Positions 1 through 8,073 of a stretch of 64,000 nt of DNA are shown here, in pieces (position 1 is the first letter of the stretch; every line of letters begins with the position of its first letter). The stretch covers positions 434,001 through 498,000 of the forward strand of contig JADKGX010000001.1 of NCBI GenBank assembly GCA_016722065.1, given 5' to 3'. The DNA is from Planctomycetota bacterium (GTDB lineage Bacteria; Planctomycetota; UBA8742; UBA2392). The notes under the pieces are model-generated. The model did not search any database. It was not told the origin of the DNA and was given only the letters and a program-made list of their open reading frames with translations. A program made the position numbers and the translations under genes.

Positions 1-345
1 GATCGCGCCGTCGCCATCGTGACCGACACGATGATGCACATGGATGACACCTTCAAAGAAGTCGGCTTTGGCAACTGGATGCCGTTTCGATTTCCGGACC
101 AGTGGCTCATGTTCGGCGGCGTGATGCAGCGCGTGCTGGCGGCGCACGGTTTGATGCACGCCGACACGCCCGAGGCCTACAAAAGGCTGCTGGAAGAAAC
201 CCCGCCGATCACAGAAATCGCAGAAGGAGCGCTGATTCCGCCACAAAGCATAGGCCAGGGTTTCAGGGCCCGGGAACTGCCAACCTTCAAGGCACTGATC
301 GCAAGAATCATGGACATCAGGGCCAATCGCGGCCCACCCAAATGA
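1..345 (+). CDS. 3' end of an unrecognised protein-coding gene
   Basis: The reading frame is open from the first base of the window and ends at TGA 343-345, so the start lies upstream and only about 114 residues are visible. A GTG at 19 and ATGs at 31 and 34 are in frame but nothing marks them as starts. The visible part is soluble, with no membrane segment and many aromatic residues in its first 30 positions (the stretch FGNWMPFRFPDQW). I do not recognise the family. It is followed by the repeat block at 367-1022, so it is the last gene of its transcription unit. Confidence 0.6.
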   Translation, partial: DRAVAIVTDTMMHMDDTFKEVGFGNWMPFRFPDQWLMFGGVMQRVLAAHGLMHADTPEAYKRLLEETPPITEIAEGALIPPQSIGQGFRARELPTFKALIARIMDIRANRGPPK

Positions 346-366
346 TCGCCTGTTGACAAGTCAAGA

Positions 367-1022
367 CCAGCCCCGCCCGCAAGGGCGGGGGCGACGGCAA
401 CTTGATGAATCAATTCAAGGCAACGGCGTTTAACCACGGATGACACGGATTATCACGGATCAGCCTTGGGCGGCATTTGGGCGGGCCCGACAATCCTGTC
501 GGGCTGCTTTGGCTGGCGTGCCTATGGGTGTCAACGGTACCGCCGTCCCCAGCCTTGCGGCTGGGGCTGCAACGGCTGGGTGGCATTGGGTGGGCCCGAT
601 AATCCTGTCGGGCGTGCCGACCACGGGCGGGGAAAAACCCCGCCCCTACAAGCGCCGACGCCATGCACCCCAGCCCCGCCCGCAAGGGCGGGGGCGACGG
701 CAGCCTGTTTGGTCAATTCAAGGCAACGGCGTTTAGCCACGGATAACACGGATAAACACGGATCAATTTTGGGTAGGCCCGACAATCCTGTCGGGCTGCT
801 TTGGGTGGCGTGCCTATGGGTGTCAACGGTACCGCCGTCCCCAGCCTTGCGGCTGGGGCTGCAACGGCTGGGTGGCATTGGGTGGGCCCGACAATCCTGT
901 CGGGCAGGCCGACCACGGGCGGGGATAAACCCCGCCCCAACGGGCCGCCGCGTTCGACCCGTGGTTATCCGGGTTCGTTCCGTGGTTATCTGTGTCTATC
1001 CGTGTTTATCCGTGGTTAAAGC
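367..1022. repeat. Two tandem ~300-bp palindrome-rich repeat units with inverted ends; no gene
   Basis: Unit A (367-669) and unit B (670 to about 938) begin with the same ccccgcccgcaagggcgggg hairpin and are near-identical over long stretches; an 11-bp indel reduces the offset from 303 to 292 bp. Each unit holds two copies of the perfect 8-bp-stem hairpin gcccgacaatcctgtcgggc (485-504, 594-613 with one change, 777-796, 886-905), a ccccagccttgcggctgggg hairpin, and a gggcgggg/ccccgccc hairpin (625-645, 917-937). A short direct repeat of the type ccacggataaacacggat lies near the left end (430-461) and in the second unit (737-763). It returns in inverted orientation at 960-1018, so the block has inverted ends. 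I see no coding frame. It lies just past the tilS stop and may also end that transcript. Confidence 0.85.
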
Positions 1023-1057
1023 CTTAAGCCCTTTTCGCGCGGCGCTGTCGGGTTGCT

Positions 1058-2566
1058 TCAGCCGGTTACTGGGGGCATGAAGCCGCTGGCGTCGCTGCCG
1101 GTGGATCTTGCCATCATGTTGATGCAGATCAGTTGCCGGGTTGTTGGCGTAACGCGCACACGGTGCGAAATGGTCTGGCCACACACGCAGATCACGCCCG
1201 TGGAATCACAAATCAAGGGCACCAGGTCACGTTCTTCGCGGGCTACTTTGTTGTCCGTCAGCAGGTCCTGGATTTTCTTTTCGCCGTCCAGGCCCAGGGG
1301 CTGAATGCGGTCGCCGTCTTTGCGGCCTCGCACCAGCAGCGGAAACAGCACTTTTTCGGCGTCCAGGTATTCCACTTCAGGCGGCTTGTCTTCCAGCAGC
1401 TGCACCAGGCCGCCATCGGGCATGGACATCATTTCGGCGCTGATGCGCATGTAGGGGCCGCGGTTGACGTCGGCCAGCCAGGTGCCGTCGCGGGTAATCT
1501 GGAACTCGGCCGCGGCCAGGCTTTCGGGCAGCAGCGTGGTGTGTGTGACGGTGATGACCAGGTTGGCGTCGTCCAGCAGCACGCCGGTTTTTTCGTTCAG
1601 CTTCACGACCACGCCCCGGCGTTCACTGCCCAGCAGGTCGCGCACCTGTTCGACGCGGCGGTGGGTTACTTCGCGCGCTGGCAGACCGGCAGCCATCAAC
1701 CCTTCGCGCAGAATATAGCGCTGGGCCAGCGGCCCCTGCGAGCGCAGCTTTTCCAGCGAGACCCGCATGATGGTCTGGCCGCCACGGGGCTCAGGCTTGT
1801 CCAGAAACGCCGCCGCCAGGTGCTGGAACTCAACTTCAAGTTCCTGGGCCTGAAAGCCCAACGCGGCCAGGTGGCGGCGCGCGCCGGGGTTGAACTCTTT
1901 GGTAATCAGCGGCATCAACACCTGGCGCACCTTGTTGCGGGTGTAGCGCATGTCGGTGTTGCTGGGATCGTTGAAGTAAGGCACGTTTTCGGACTTGACC
2001 CATTCCTCAATCTGTTCGCGGCCGGTGCGCAGCAGCGGGCGCACAACCTCGGTTTTCATTTCGCGTGAAAGCGGCCGACGCACCGGAATGCCGGAAATGC
2101 CGGTCAACCAGGAGCCCGCAATGGCCCGCATCAACACGGTTTCGGATTGGTCGTCCAGTTGGTGGCCGGTTGCCAGCTTGGTGATCGACTTCTGCTTGCA
2201 GGTGTCCACAAACAGCCGGTAACGCTCGCGGCGGCCCAGTTGCTCAATGCTCATGCCGCGGTACTTGCCGCTGTCGCGCATCATCGGTATCGAAACGCGG
2301 CGCGTAACCAGCGGCAGCTTGAGGCGCGACTCGGCGATTTCGCGGCAGAATTTTTCGTTGTCGTCGGCGCTTTCCGTAATGCCATGGTTCAAGTGCGCCA
2401 GCGTGATGTTCCAGCCGTAACGATAGGTGCTGCTGATCTGCTGCAGGCATTCGGCCAGAAACATGCTGTCAGGCCCACCCGAGAAGCCGATCAAAATGCT
2501 TTCGCCGCGCACGAACAGCTCATAGGTGCGGGCAAAGGCGTGCACTTCGTCGAAGTATCGGTTCAT
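1058..2566 (-). CDS. tilS: tRNA(Ile)-lysidine synthase TilS
   Basis: TilS ligates lysine to C34 of the CAU-anticodon isoleucine tRNA in the cytoplasm, using ATP, so that the tRNA reads AUA. The N-terminal PP-loop ATP-pyrophosphatase motif SGGPDS lies at residues 29-34, followed by family-typical LNHG and TGHQLDDQSET segments. The C-terminal TilS_C domain shows GDRIQPLG and KKIQDLL. At 502 aa it is somewhat longer than many homologues. It is the last gene of a tightly spaced minus-strand group starting at 5477, 46 nt after the CoA-binding gene. Downstream lies the palindromic repeat block. Confidence 0.95.
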   Translation of the reverse strand: MNRYFDEVHAFARTYELFVRGESILIGFSGGPDSMFLAECLQQISSTYRYGWNITLAHLNHGITESADDNEKFCREIAESRLKLPLVTRRVSIPMMRDSGKYRGMSIEQLGRRERYRLFVDTCKQKSITKLATGHQLDDQSETVLMRAIAGSWLTGISGIPVRRPLSREMKTEVVRPLLRTGREQIEEWVKSENVPYFNDPSNTDMRYTRNKVRQVLMPLITKEFNPGARRHLAALGFQAQELEVEFQHLAAAFLDKPEPRGGQTIMRVSLEKLRSQGPLAQRYILREGLMAAGLPAREVTHRRVEQVRDLLGSERRGVVVKLNEKTGVLLDDANLVITVTHTTLLPESLAAAEFQITRDGTWLADVNRGPYMRISAEMMSMPDGGLVQLLEDKPPEVEYLDAEKVLFPLLVRGRKDGDRIQPLGLDGEKKIQDLLTDNKVAREERDLVPLICDSTGVICVCGQTISHRVRVTPTTRQLICINMMARSTGSDASGFMPPVTG

Positions 2567-2612
2567 GCAGTGTCAGGTTGTAGGTTGCCCCACCCCAGCG
2601 GCCAGCCCCTGC

Positions 2613-3032
2613 CTATGCCCGCGACTGGCAAAGGCTGTGAACCACCTTGATGCAACTGTTCACGAACACCGCGATGCCTTTTTCACGCAGCATTTCTGCC
2701 ACACCATCGCCACCGGCGTTCAGTTGAAACCACACCGCCCTGGGCGGCACCACCATGGCCAGAATCTCGGCCGCGACTTCCGCTTCATGGTCCGCGGCGC
2801 GAAAGACGTCCACGATCTCGACGGGCCCCGGCACCTGCGCCAGGCGCGCGTAACAGGGCAGGCCAAGGATGCTGTCATGGCCGGGGTTTACGGGCACAAT
2901 TTCATAGCCAGCGCGCCTGAGATACAGGGCGATTTCATGGCTGGTGCGCTGGGGCTTGGGCGACATGCCCAGCACCGCAACGCGGCGGGCAGTGGCAAGA
3001 ATCTCGCAGGCGGCGGGGTCCATAGGCGGCAT
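2613..3032 (-). CDS. CoA-binding domain protein (YccU-like)
   Basis: A 139-aa single Rossmann-fold protein of the CoA_binding_2 family. Visible features are a glycine-containing turn after the first strand (VAVLGMSPKPQRTSHEIALY), the VPVNPG segment after the second, and VDVFR, matching the succinyl-CoA synthetase-type nucleotide fold. The family binds CoA or related nucleotides, but its cellular role is not established. A second ATG three codons in is possible. The gene lies 12 nt after the flavin reductase-like gene and 46 nt before tilS, so the three are probably co-transcribed. Confidence 0.85.
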   Translation of the reverse strand: MPPMDPAACEILATARRVAVLGMSPKPQRTSHEIALYLRRAGYEIVPVNPGHDSILGLPCYARLAQVPGPVEIVDVFRAADHEAEVAAEILAMVVPPRAVWFQLNAGGDGVAEMLREKGIAVFVNSCIKVVHSLCQSRA

Positions 3033-3044
3033 TGGGGGGCCAGG

Positions 3045-3524
3045 CTAATACCTTTCGCCCGATTTGCGCACGTGCACCCAGGGTTCGCCCTCTTTCAACA
3101 TGCGGCCACCGATGATTTCAGCCGAGATCACATTGTGTTCCGTGCTTGGTTCCATCACGCGCAGCACGCGGCATTCCATGAACCCCAGCGCGTCGGGCAG
3201 AAAGGGCGTGTTGTTGACCGTGCGTTCGATGTTGCTGCCCTCAAAGGGGTCTTGCCCGATTTCAAACCCGCGCGCAAAGCGGCCCATAATGGCTTTGTCG
3301 GCCTGGCCAAGAATGTTCAGCGCAAACAGCGCGCCGCGGGCCATCTGGCGCATGATCGGGCGATCCTGCTTCACAGCCAGTGTGATTGCCGGCGGCATGA
3401 ACCCGGCCTGGACGACCCAGCTTGCCAGGAAGCCAGCTTTCTGGCCGCCGTTTTCGGCCGTCACGATATAGAGCCCACTGGGCACACGACCCAGCACCTG
3501 CATTTCAGGTGTAGCTTCTGCCAT
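3045..3524 (-). CDS. Flavin reductase-like FMN-binding protein
   Basis: A 159-aa protein of the flavin reductase-like domain family (split-barrel FMN-binding fold). The N-terminal pattern of a short strand (GLYIVTA), the segment AGFLASWVVQAGFMPPAITLAV and a later FALNILG is typical of these NAD(P)H:flavin oxidoreductases. The partner oxygenase or acceptor cannot be told. The start is fixed by a good Shine-Dalgarno, AGGAG six nt before the ATG. It sits between alr (35 nt upstream) and the CoA-binding gene (12 nt downstream) in the same presumed operon. Confidence 0.85.
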   Translation of the reverse strand: MAEATPEMQVLGRVPSGLYIVTAENGGQKAGFLASWVVQAGFMPPAITLAVKQDRPIMRQMARGALFALNILGQADKAIMGRFARGFEIGQDPFEGSNIERTVNNTPFLPDALGFMECRVLRVMEPSTEHNVISAEIIGGRMLKEGEPWVHVRKSGERY

Positions 3525-3559
3525 GGCGATCTCCTGGCCCCAGCATAGTCAACGTGCGG

Positions 3560-4678
3560 CTATGGGTACACCCGCACCACCCGGCGGCCCAGGCCGCACA
3601 GAAACTCATAGGGTATGCAGCCTGCCCAGGCGGCGACCTCGCTTAGCGTAATCACCTGCTTGCCCTGGGCGCCCAGCAGCATGACTTCGTCCCCCACGGC
3701 TGCCTGCGGCACCTGGCCGACATCTACCGTGGTGTAGTCCATGCTGACGCGACCTACCACGGGGCAGCGAATGCCGCGCACCAGTACCCAGGCCTTGTTG
3801 CTCATGGCCGTGCGATAGCCGTCGTCGTAGCCAATCGGCAGGGTTGCAATGCGCGTGGGCGCGGGGCTGTACCAGGTGCGGTTGTAGCCAATCGGTGTGC
3901 CTTCGGGTACGTCCTTGAGAAACAGGATGCGGGTCTTGAGTTGCAGCGCCGGGCGCAAGCGGGCTTCGTGGCCGCCAAGGTCGCCGGGCAGGTGGCCCCA
4001 CAGGGCAATGCCGGTGCGAACCATATTGAACAGCGCATCTTTGCGGCCAAAGAACGCCAGGCTGGAACTGGCGTGCAGTACAAGGTTGGCATAGCCCAGG
4101 CGGCGTGCGACCTCTACGGCCAGGTTGAAGTGTTCCAGTTGCCGCGTGGTGAAGGCCTCGCTGGGCTCGTTGGGCGTGCTGAAATGCGTGCACATGCCCA
4201 CCAGTTGAAGGTTCTTGAGCTTGCGCAAGTTGTGCAGAAAGGGCACGGCCTCAAAGGGCTGCATGCCAAGGCGGCCCATGCCGGTATCGACCTTCAGGTG
4301 AACGCGCACGGTGCGGCCCTGGCGCTGGGCCTCGGCATTGAGTTCCTGGGCCATCTCTGCGGTGTGCAGGTTGACTTCAATGTCGCCCTGCACCACGCGC
4401 GGCATCTCTCCGGGAATCACGCCGCCAACAATCAGGATCGGGGCCTTGATGCCGGCGTCGCGAAGTTCCAGGGCTTCGCCGGAGTCGCCAACGCCCAGCG
4501 CGGAAATGCCCTGCTGCACCAGCATGCGCGCCACGGCCACGGCGCCGTGGCCGTAGGCGTTGGCCTTAAGTACGGCCATCACCGGCGTGTCGCCGACGCG
4601 TTTGCGAATCAATGCCAGGTTGTGCCTGACCGCCCCGGTGTCAACTTCCGCCCAGGCGCGGTATCCGGCGGTGGACAT
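3560..4678 (-). CDS. alr: Alanine racemase
   Basis: PLP-dependent racemase making D-alanine for peptidoglycan in the cytoplasm. The PLP lysine is K38 in the conserved VLKANAYGHG motif. Family segments KVDTGMGRLG, HASSS, PIGYDDGYR and GRVSMDYT follow in the expected order. At 372 aa it has the usual length. Its presence supports a peptidoglycan cell wall. It lies 17 nt downstream of the small basic protein gene and 35 nt upstream of the flavin reductase-like gene. Confidence 0.97.
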   Translation of the reverse strand: MSTAGYRAWAEVDTGAVRHNLALIRKRVGDTPVMAVLKANAYGHGAVAVARMLVQQGISALGVGDSGEALELRDAGIKAPILIVGGVIPGEMPRVVQGDIEVNLHTAEMAQELNAEAQRQGRTVRVHLKVDTGMGRLGMQPFEAVPFLHNLRKLKNLQLVGMCTHFSTPNEPSEAFTTRQLEHFNLAVEVARRLGYANLVLHASSSLAFFGRKDALFNMVRTGIALWGHLPGDLGGHEARLRPALQLKTRILFLKDVPEGTPIGYNRTWYSPAPTRIATLPIGYDDGYRTAMSNKAWVLVRGIRCPVVGRVSMDYTTVDVGQVPQAAVGDEVMLLGAQGKQVITLSEVAAWAGCIPYEFLCGLGRRVVRVYP

Positions 4679-4695
4679 GGACCGTCCCCGTCAGG

Positions 4696-4803
4696 CTAGC
4701 CCTTCTTTTTTGCCAGCGATTCGGCGCGCTTCTTGGACCGCGCGCGACGAAGCTTCAAGCGTTTGCGCTTCACGTGGTTCTTCTTGCTGCTGTTGTAACC
4801 CAT
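4696..4803 (-). CDS. Small highly basic 35-aa protein, possibly ribosome-associated
   Basis: A 35-residue protein with 16 Lys/Arg, starting MGYNSSKKNHVKRKRLKLRR and ending in a Lys/Arg-rich tail. I chose the ATG at 4803 because a GGAA Shine-Dalgarno stands five nt upstream and a longer in-frame extension has no sensible composition. It is 32 nt after the lipoprotein gene and 17 nt before alr. The composition resembles the small basic ribosomal proteins (bTHX and similar), but I cannot assign it to a named family. Its role is an inference from charge and size alone. Confidence 0.7.
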   Translation of the reverse strand: MGYNSSKKNHVKRKRLKLRRARSKKRAESLAKKKG

Positions 4804-4835
4804 GTTGGTTCCGTTTCCTGTGGCCTGCGGTTGCG

Positions 4836-5477
4836 TTATTCGGGCTTGATGGATTTGGCCCAGCCGACAATCGACTGGGTGAGTTTTTCGACGTTCTCTA
4901 TGTCCTGGATGATGCCAATGCAGATGTAGGTGCCGTGTTTGTTCTTCAATGCCACCAGTACGACTTCGCCGCCTTGAAGGCTGGTCCAGGCGACTTCGCC
5001 GTCCTTCTTGGGCTCGGGCACACCGGCCGCAATACTGTCGGCGTACTTCGTGATGGCGGCTTGCGGGTCTTCCTGGCTTGTGCTGACGCGGTACAGAATG
5101 CCAGCCGTTGCGTTGCGGCCCCACTTTTGCCATTCGGCGTCGGGCTCGGTGCCGCCAGGTGCCTTGGTGGCCGTTACGGCAATCGCGTATTCAAAGTTTT
5201 CAGGCAGCTTTTTGATGTGACGTTCGATGTCGCCCTTGCCGTCTTTGCTGAGTGCCACCCAGCCCGCAGGCGGCGTGTTGGCCAGTTTGCGGTAGGCGCT
5301 GGTGTCGACGGGGTCCTTGTGCGCGGGTTCGTTGGCCGGCTGGTTCTTGGCCGGGGCTGCGTGATTGGCGGGTTGGCCGGTGGTGTTTTCAGCCGGCACG
5401 GGGGCGTTCTGGCCGCCGCCGCAGGCAGCAAGCGCAAGGGCGGGAACAAGCAGAAGCGATTTCCAGGGACGCAGCAT
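4836..5477 (-). CDS. Putative lipoprotein of unknown function
   Basis: 213 aa. The N-terminus is a lipoprotein signal: MLRPWKSLLLVPALALAAC, with the lipobox LAAC and acceptor Cys19. A linker rich in Pro, Ala and Asn (about residues 22-58) follows, then a soluble alpha/beta domain to the end. The ATG at 5477 is chosen over longer frames because GGAG lies seven nt upstream and the signal peptide starts there. I do not recognise the domain. It is the first gene of the minus-strand group leading to tilS and is divergent from the actin-like ATPase gene. Confidence 0.85.
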   Translation of the reverse strand: MLRPWKSLLLVPALALAACGGGQNAPVPAENTTGQPANHAAPAKNQPANEPAHKDPVDTSAYRKLANTPPAGWVALSKDGKGDIERHIKKLPENFEYAIAVTATKAPGGTEPDAEWQKWGRNATAGILYRVSTSQEDPQAAITKYADSIAAGVPEPKKDGEVAWTSLQGGEVVLVALKNKHGTYICIGIIQDIENVEKLTQSIVGWAKSIKPE

Positions 5478-5542
5478 GGGCTTTCTCCAAGGCGGGCGGA
5501 TGCTAGCGAGATGCCGCCGCGTTTGCCAGTTGCGGGCCGCGC

Positions 5543-5570
5543 TTGCGTGGTTTGTCCTTGCCGCTACAAT
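5543..5570 (+). promoter_or_regulatory. Putative sigma-70-type promoter of the actin-like ATPase gene
   Basis: TTGCGT at 5543-5548 and TACAAT at 5565-5570, spaced 16 bp. The -10 hexamer ends 41 nt before the proposed TTG start at 5612. The pair lies in the 134-bp divergent gap with the lipoprotein gene. Confidence 0.5.
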
Positions 5571-5611
5571 TCCGCTCCCCCACTTCTGGCCCTTTCCGGC
5601 ATCGCGACCCC

Positions 5612-7894
5612 TTGAATCCATCCAACCACGACGAAGAGGTTCCGGATTCACCTGCGCCGGGCGACGAAGTCGTGGAAGACGAGGATATTGACCTCGACCC
5701 CTCGGAGCTCGAGCTGGGCCGGCCCGAAACGGTTCTTGAGCGCCTGCAGCGCGCCAAGGAACGCGGCCAGTCGCGCCAGATGCCCGGCACCTGGCACGAT
5801 ACGCCCGTCAACGTAACGCCCAGCGGGCGCCACGAAATCATAGAAGAAGAAGACGAAGACCTGACCGACCAGGCCGTCACCCTGGGCGAAGCCGCCCACG
5901 CCGTGACCCGCAGCGGCCGAAGTGAAGTGATTGACGAACACGACGACCTGGACGACGAGGCCCTGAACCTGGGGGAAGTGGAGCCCGGCGCAACACCCAG
6001 CGGCCGCCAGGAAGTGGTGGAGACTGAAGACGATACGGAAGATCCCCGCGCCTTTGGCTTGGGCGATATCGGCGACCTGGATGAATCCAGCCTGGTTGCG
6101 GCAGCCAGCGAGCCGCTGGTAGAGGAATCAGAGTTCGAGCCAAGCGATGCAAAACCCGGGGCCGTAGAACGCATCGAGGAACGCGCCGAGGAGCACGTAG
6201 ACACCGAAACCATGGTGGAAGGAACAGCAACGGTTGCTGAGACGCGCATGGAACCCTGGCGCCACCGCGATACAGAGCGCGGCCTGGGCCGGGCCGAACT
6301 GGACACACGCCGTGAAAGCCGCGACCAGACCGAACCCAGCGACAACGAAGACCTTGAGCAGGATGATACACCAGGCGCCGACAGCCAGGACCTGACAGAC
6401 CGGGCACCCATGCCGCCCAAGGTGGCGGACACGGAACGCTCACCGGCGGTTCGCCCTGAAGTCACAATCGAAGCTGCAAAATCTGACACTGCGCAAGAGT
6501 CGGATACCCAAGACGTCTCGCCGCAAATGCTTGCGCAAATACCATCTGGCGCAACTGGCCCGTCGCTGATAGATAATCCGCAAACCGAGAGTGCGGAAGC
6601 TGACAGGGCGAACCCCGAAGGTCAAATCGAGGCCGCCGGTCTTGACGTCAAACCGAATCGGAACTCGCCGGGGGAAGCACAACCCGACGAAGCCAAAGAA
6701 GGTGTAGTTGAGGTCAAGCAAGGGCCAGATTCCGCGGTTTTAGGGCAGGCGACACTTGCAGGCAGCAAAGCTGGGGCAGAAAAACAACACGCAGGCGATC
6801 GCCAGGCCGGGACGTTCCCGCCAAATAGCACGCCCGCGAAGCCAGACGAGGTTCGTTCTCAACGATGGGAGGGTTTCACCGTGGCTGATGACTCGGGCGC
6901 GCCGTTGGGGCGCGGTTTGGACGTGGGTACCGCGAACCTTGTTGCGGCACGCATGGATGAAGAAGGCGGCATCGAATTTTTCCCTGCCCGTAATGCGTTC
7001 CTCGACGTGCCGGAAGACCCGTACACGCTGAAGATGTTGAAGAGCCAGGGCGTTCCCTACATCAAGCGCGAAAACCGCCTGTACGTGATCGGCGAAGACG
7101 CGTTTGAATTGGCCAACATTTTCAACCGCGAAATGCGCCGTCCGATGAAGAACGGCCTGATCAGCCCGACCGACGTGGACGCCATGCCCATGGAAGTTGA
7201 ACTGTTCAAGAAGATTCTCGGGCCCCCGCGCGCCGAAGGCGAGATGGTGTATTACTCCATCCCGGCCGACCCGGTCGACAGCACCCTGAACATTGTGTAC
7301 CACACCAACATTGCCAACGGCCTGCTGGAACGCCTTGGCTATCGCGGTACACCGTTCAATGAAGGCCAGGCGATTGTGTTCTCGGAACTTGGCGAAGACG
7401 ACTTCACCGGCATCGGCATTTCCTGCGGTGGCGGCATGGTGAACGTTTGCGTTGCATTCCGCAGCATGAACGTCATCAGCTTCAGCTCTGCCAAGGGCGG
7501 CGACTGGATCGACCAGCAGGCCGCACAGGTGATGGGTTGCGCGGCATCCAAGATCACGGCGATCAAGGAACGCGGCGTCGACATCAACGCCCCGAAGTCA
7601 CCTGAAGAGGAAGCAATCGTCATCTACTATCGCCACCTGATCAAGTACTCGCTGGACAACATCGTCAAGAAGTTCAGCATCACCAAGGACATCCCGAACT
7701 TCCCCAAGCCGGTTGCCATTGCCATCTCGGGCGGCACCAGCAAGGTTGGCGGCTTTGTCGATGTGTTCAAGGACGAGTTCAGCAAGATGGCCAGCAAGTT
7801 CCCGATCAAGATCAGCGATATCCGCCAGGCCGAGGATCAGCTCAATGCCACGGCCAAGGGCTGCTTGCTTGCAGCGCTGAGCCACGAAGACTAG
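5612..7894 (+). CDS. Actin-like ATPase (MreB/FtsA/ParM fold) with a long acidic N-terminal repeat region
   Basis: About 760 aa. The C-terminal ~330 residues (from about 428) form an actin-like ATPase core: phosphate-1 motif GLDVGTAN near 434, a glycine-rich phosphate-2 segment GIGISCGGGMVN, and the adenosine-site segment AISGGTSKVGGF. The first ~430 residues are acidic and probably disordered. They hold four degenerate ~29-residue repeats (residues about 9-156) built on a PSGRxEVVExEDD...LxLGE pattern. The start is uncertain: TTG at 5612 follows the TACAAT promoter by about 40 nt, and an upstream TTG at 5543 is possible. A strong hairpin terminator follows. Actin-like proteins form filaments in cell shape, division or DNA segregation; which applies here is unknown. 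It is not a canonical MreB, since it lacks the mreC/mreD neighbours. Confidence 0.8.
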   Translation: MNPSNHDEEVPDSPAPGDEVVEDEDIDLDPSELELGRPETVLERLQRAKERGQSRQMPGTWHDTPVNVTPSGRHEIIEEEDEDLTDQAVTLGEAAHAVTRSGRSEVIDEHDDLDDEALNLGEVEPGATPSGRQEVVETEDDTEDPRAFGLGDIGDLDESSLVAAASEPLVEESEFEPSDAKPGAVERIEERAEEHVDTETMVEGTATVAETRMEPWRHRDTERGLGRAELDTRRESRDQTEPSDNEDLEQDDTPGADSQDLTDRAPMPPKVADTERSPAVRPEVTIEAAKSDTAQESDTQDVSPQMLAQIPSGATGPSLIDNPQTESAEADRANPEGQIEAAGLDVKPNRNSPGEAQPDEAKEGVVEVKQGPDSAVLGQATLAGSKAGAEKQHAGDRQAGTFPPNSTPAKPDEVRSQRWEGFTVADDSGAPLGRGLDVGTANLVAARMDEEGGIEFFPARNAFLDVPEDPYTLKMLKSQGVPYIKRENRLYVIGEDAFELANIFNREMRRPMKNGLISPTDVDAMPMEVELFKKILGPPRAEGEMVYYSIPADPVDSTLNIVYHTNIANGLLERLGYRGTPFNEGQAIVFSELGEDDFTGIGISCGGGMVNVCVAFRSMNVISFSSAKGGDWIDQQAAQVMGCAASKITAIKERGVDINAPKSPEEEAIVIYYRHLIKYSLDNIVKKFSITKDIPNFPKPVAIAISGGTSKVGGFVDVFKDEFSKMASKFPIKISDIRQAEDQLNATAKGCLLAALSHED

Positions 7895-7921
7895 AATCTT
7901 CGGCCAGAATCGTGCGTTCCA

Positions 7922-7955
7922 ACGTGCGCCCGGCTCTGCCGGGCGCACGTGTTTT
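7922..7955 (+). terminator. Rho-independent terminator after the actin-like ATPase gene
   Basis: A perfect 13-bp stem (7922-7934 with 7938-7950) with a 3-nt loop is followed by GTTTT. It begins 27 nt after the stop codon at 7894. Confidence 0.75.
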
Positions 7956-8073
7956 GCGGCCTTGCGCACCGGCAGTTCTGATGGCTGCGCGGGCAAAGGG
8001 TATGGCTGGGCGTGCCTGTCAGGCATGCGTAGGCCAACAGCCGGTAATTGATTGGCACAGGGAGAATCCAGAC

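Noticed and set aside
367..1022. The repeat block as a CRISPR array
   Set aside because: The units are ~300 bp with internal palindromes, there are only two, and no spacer-repeat periodicity or cas gene is present.
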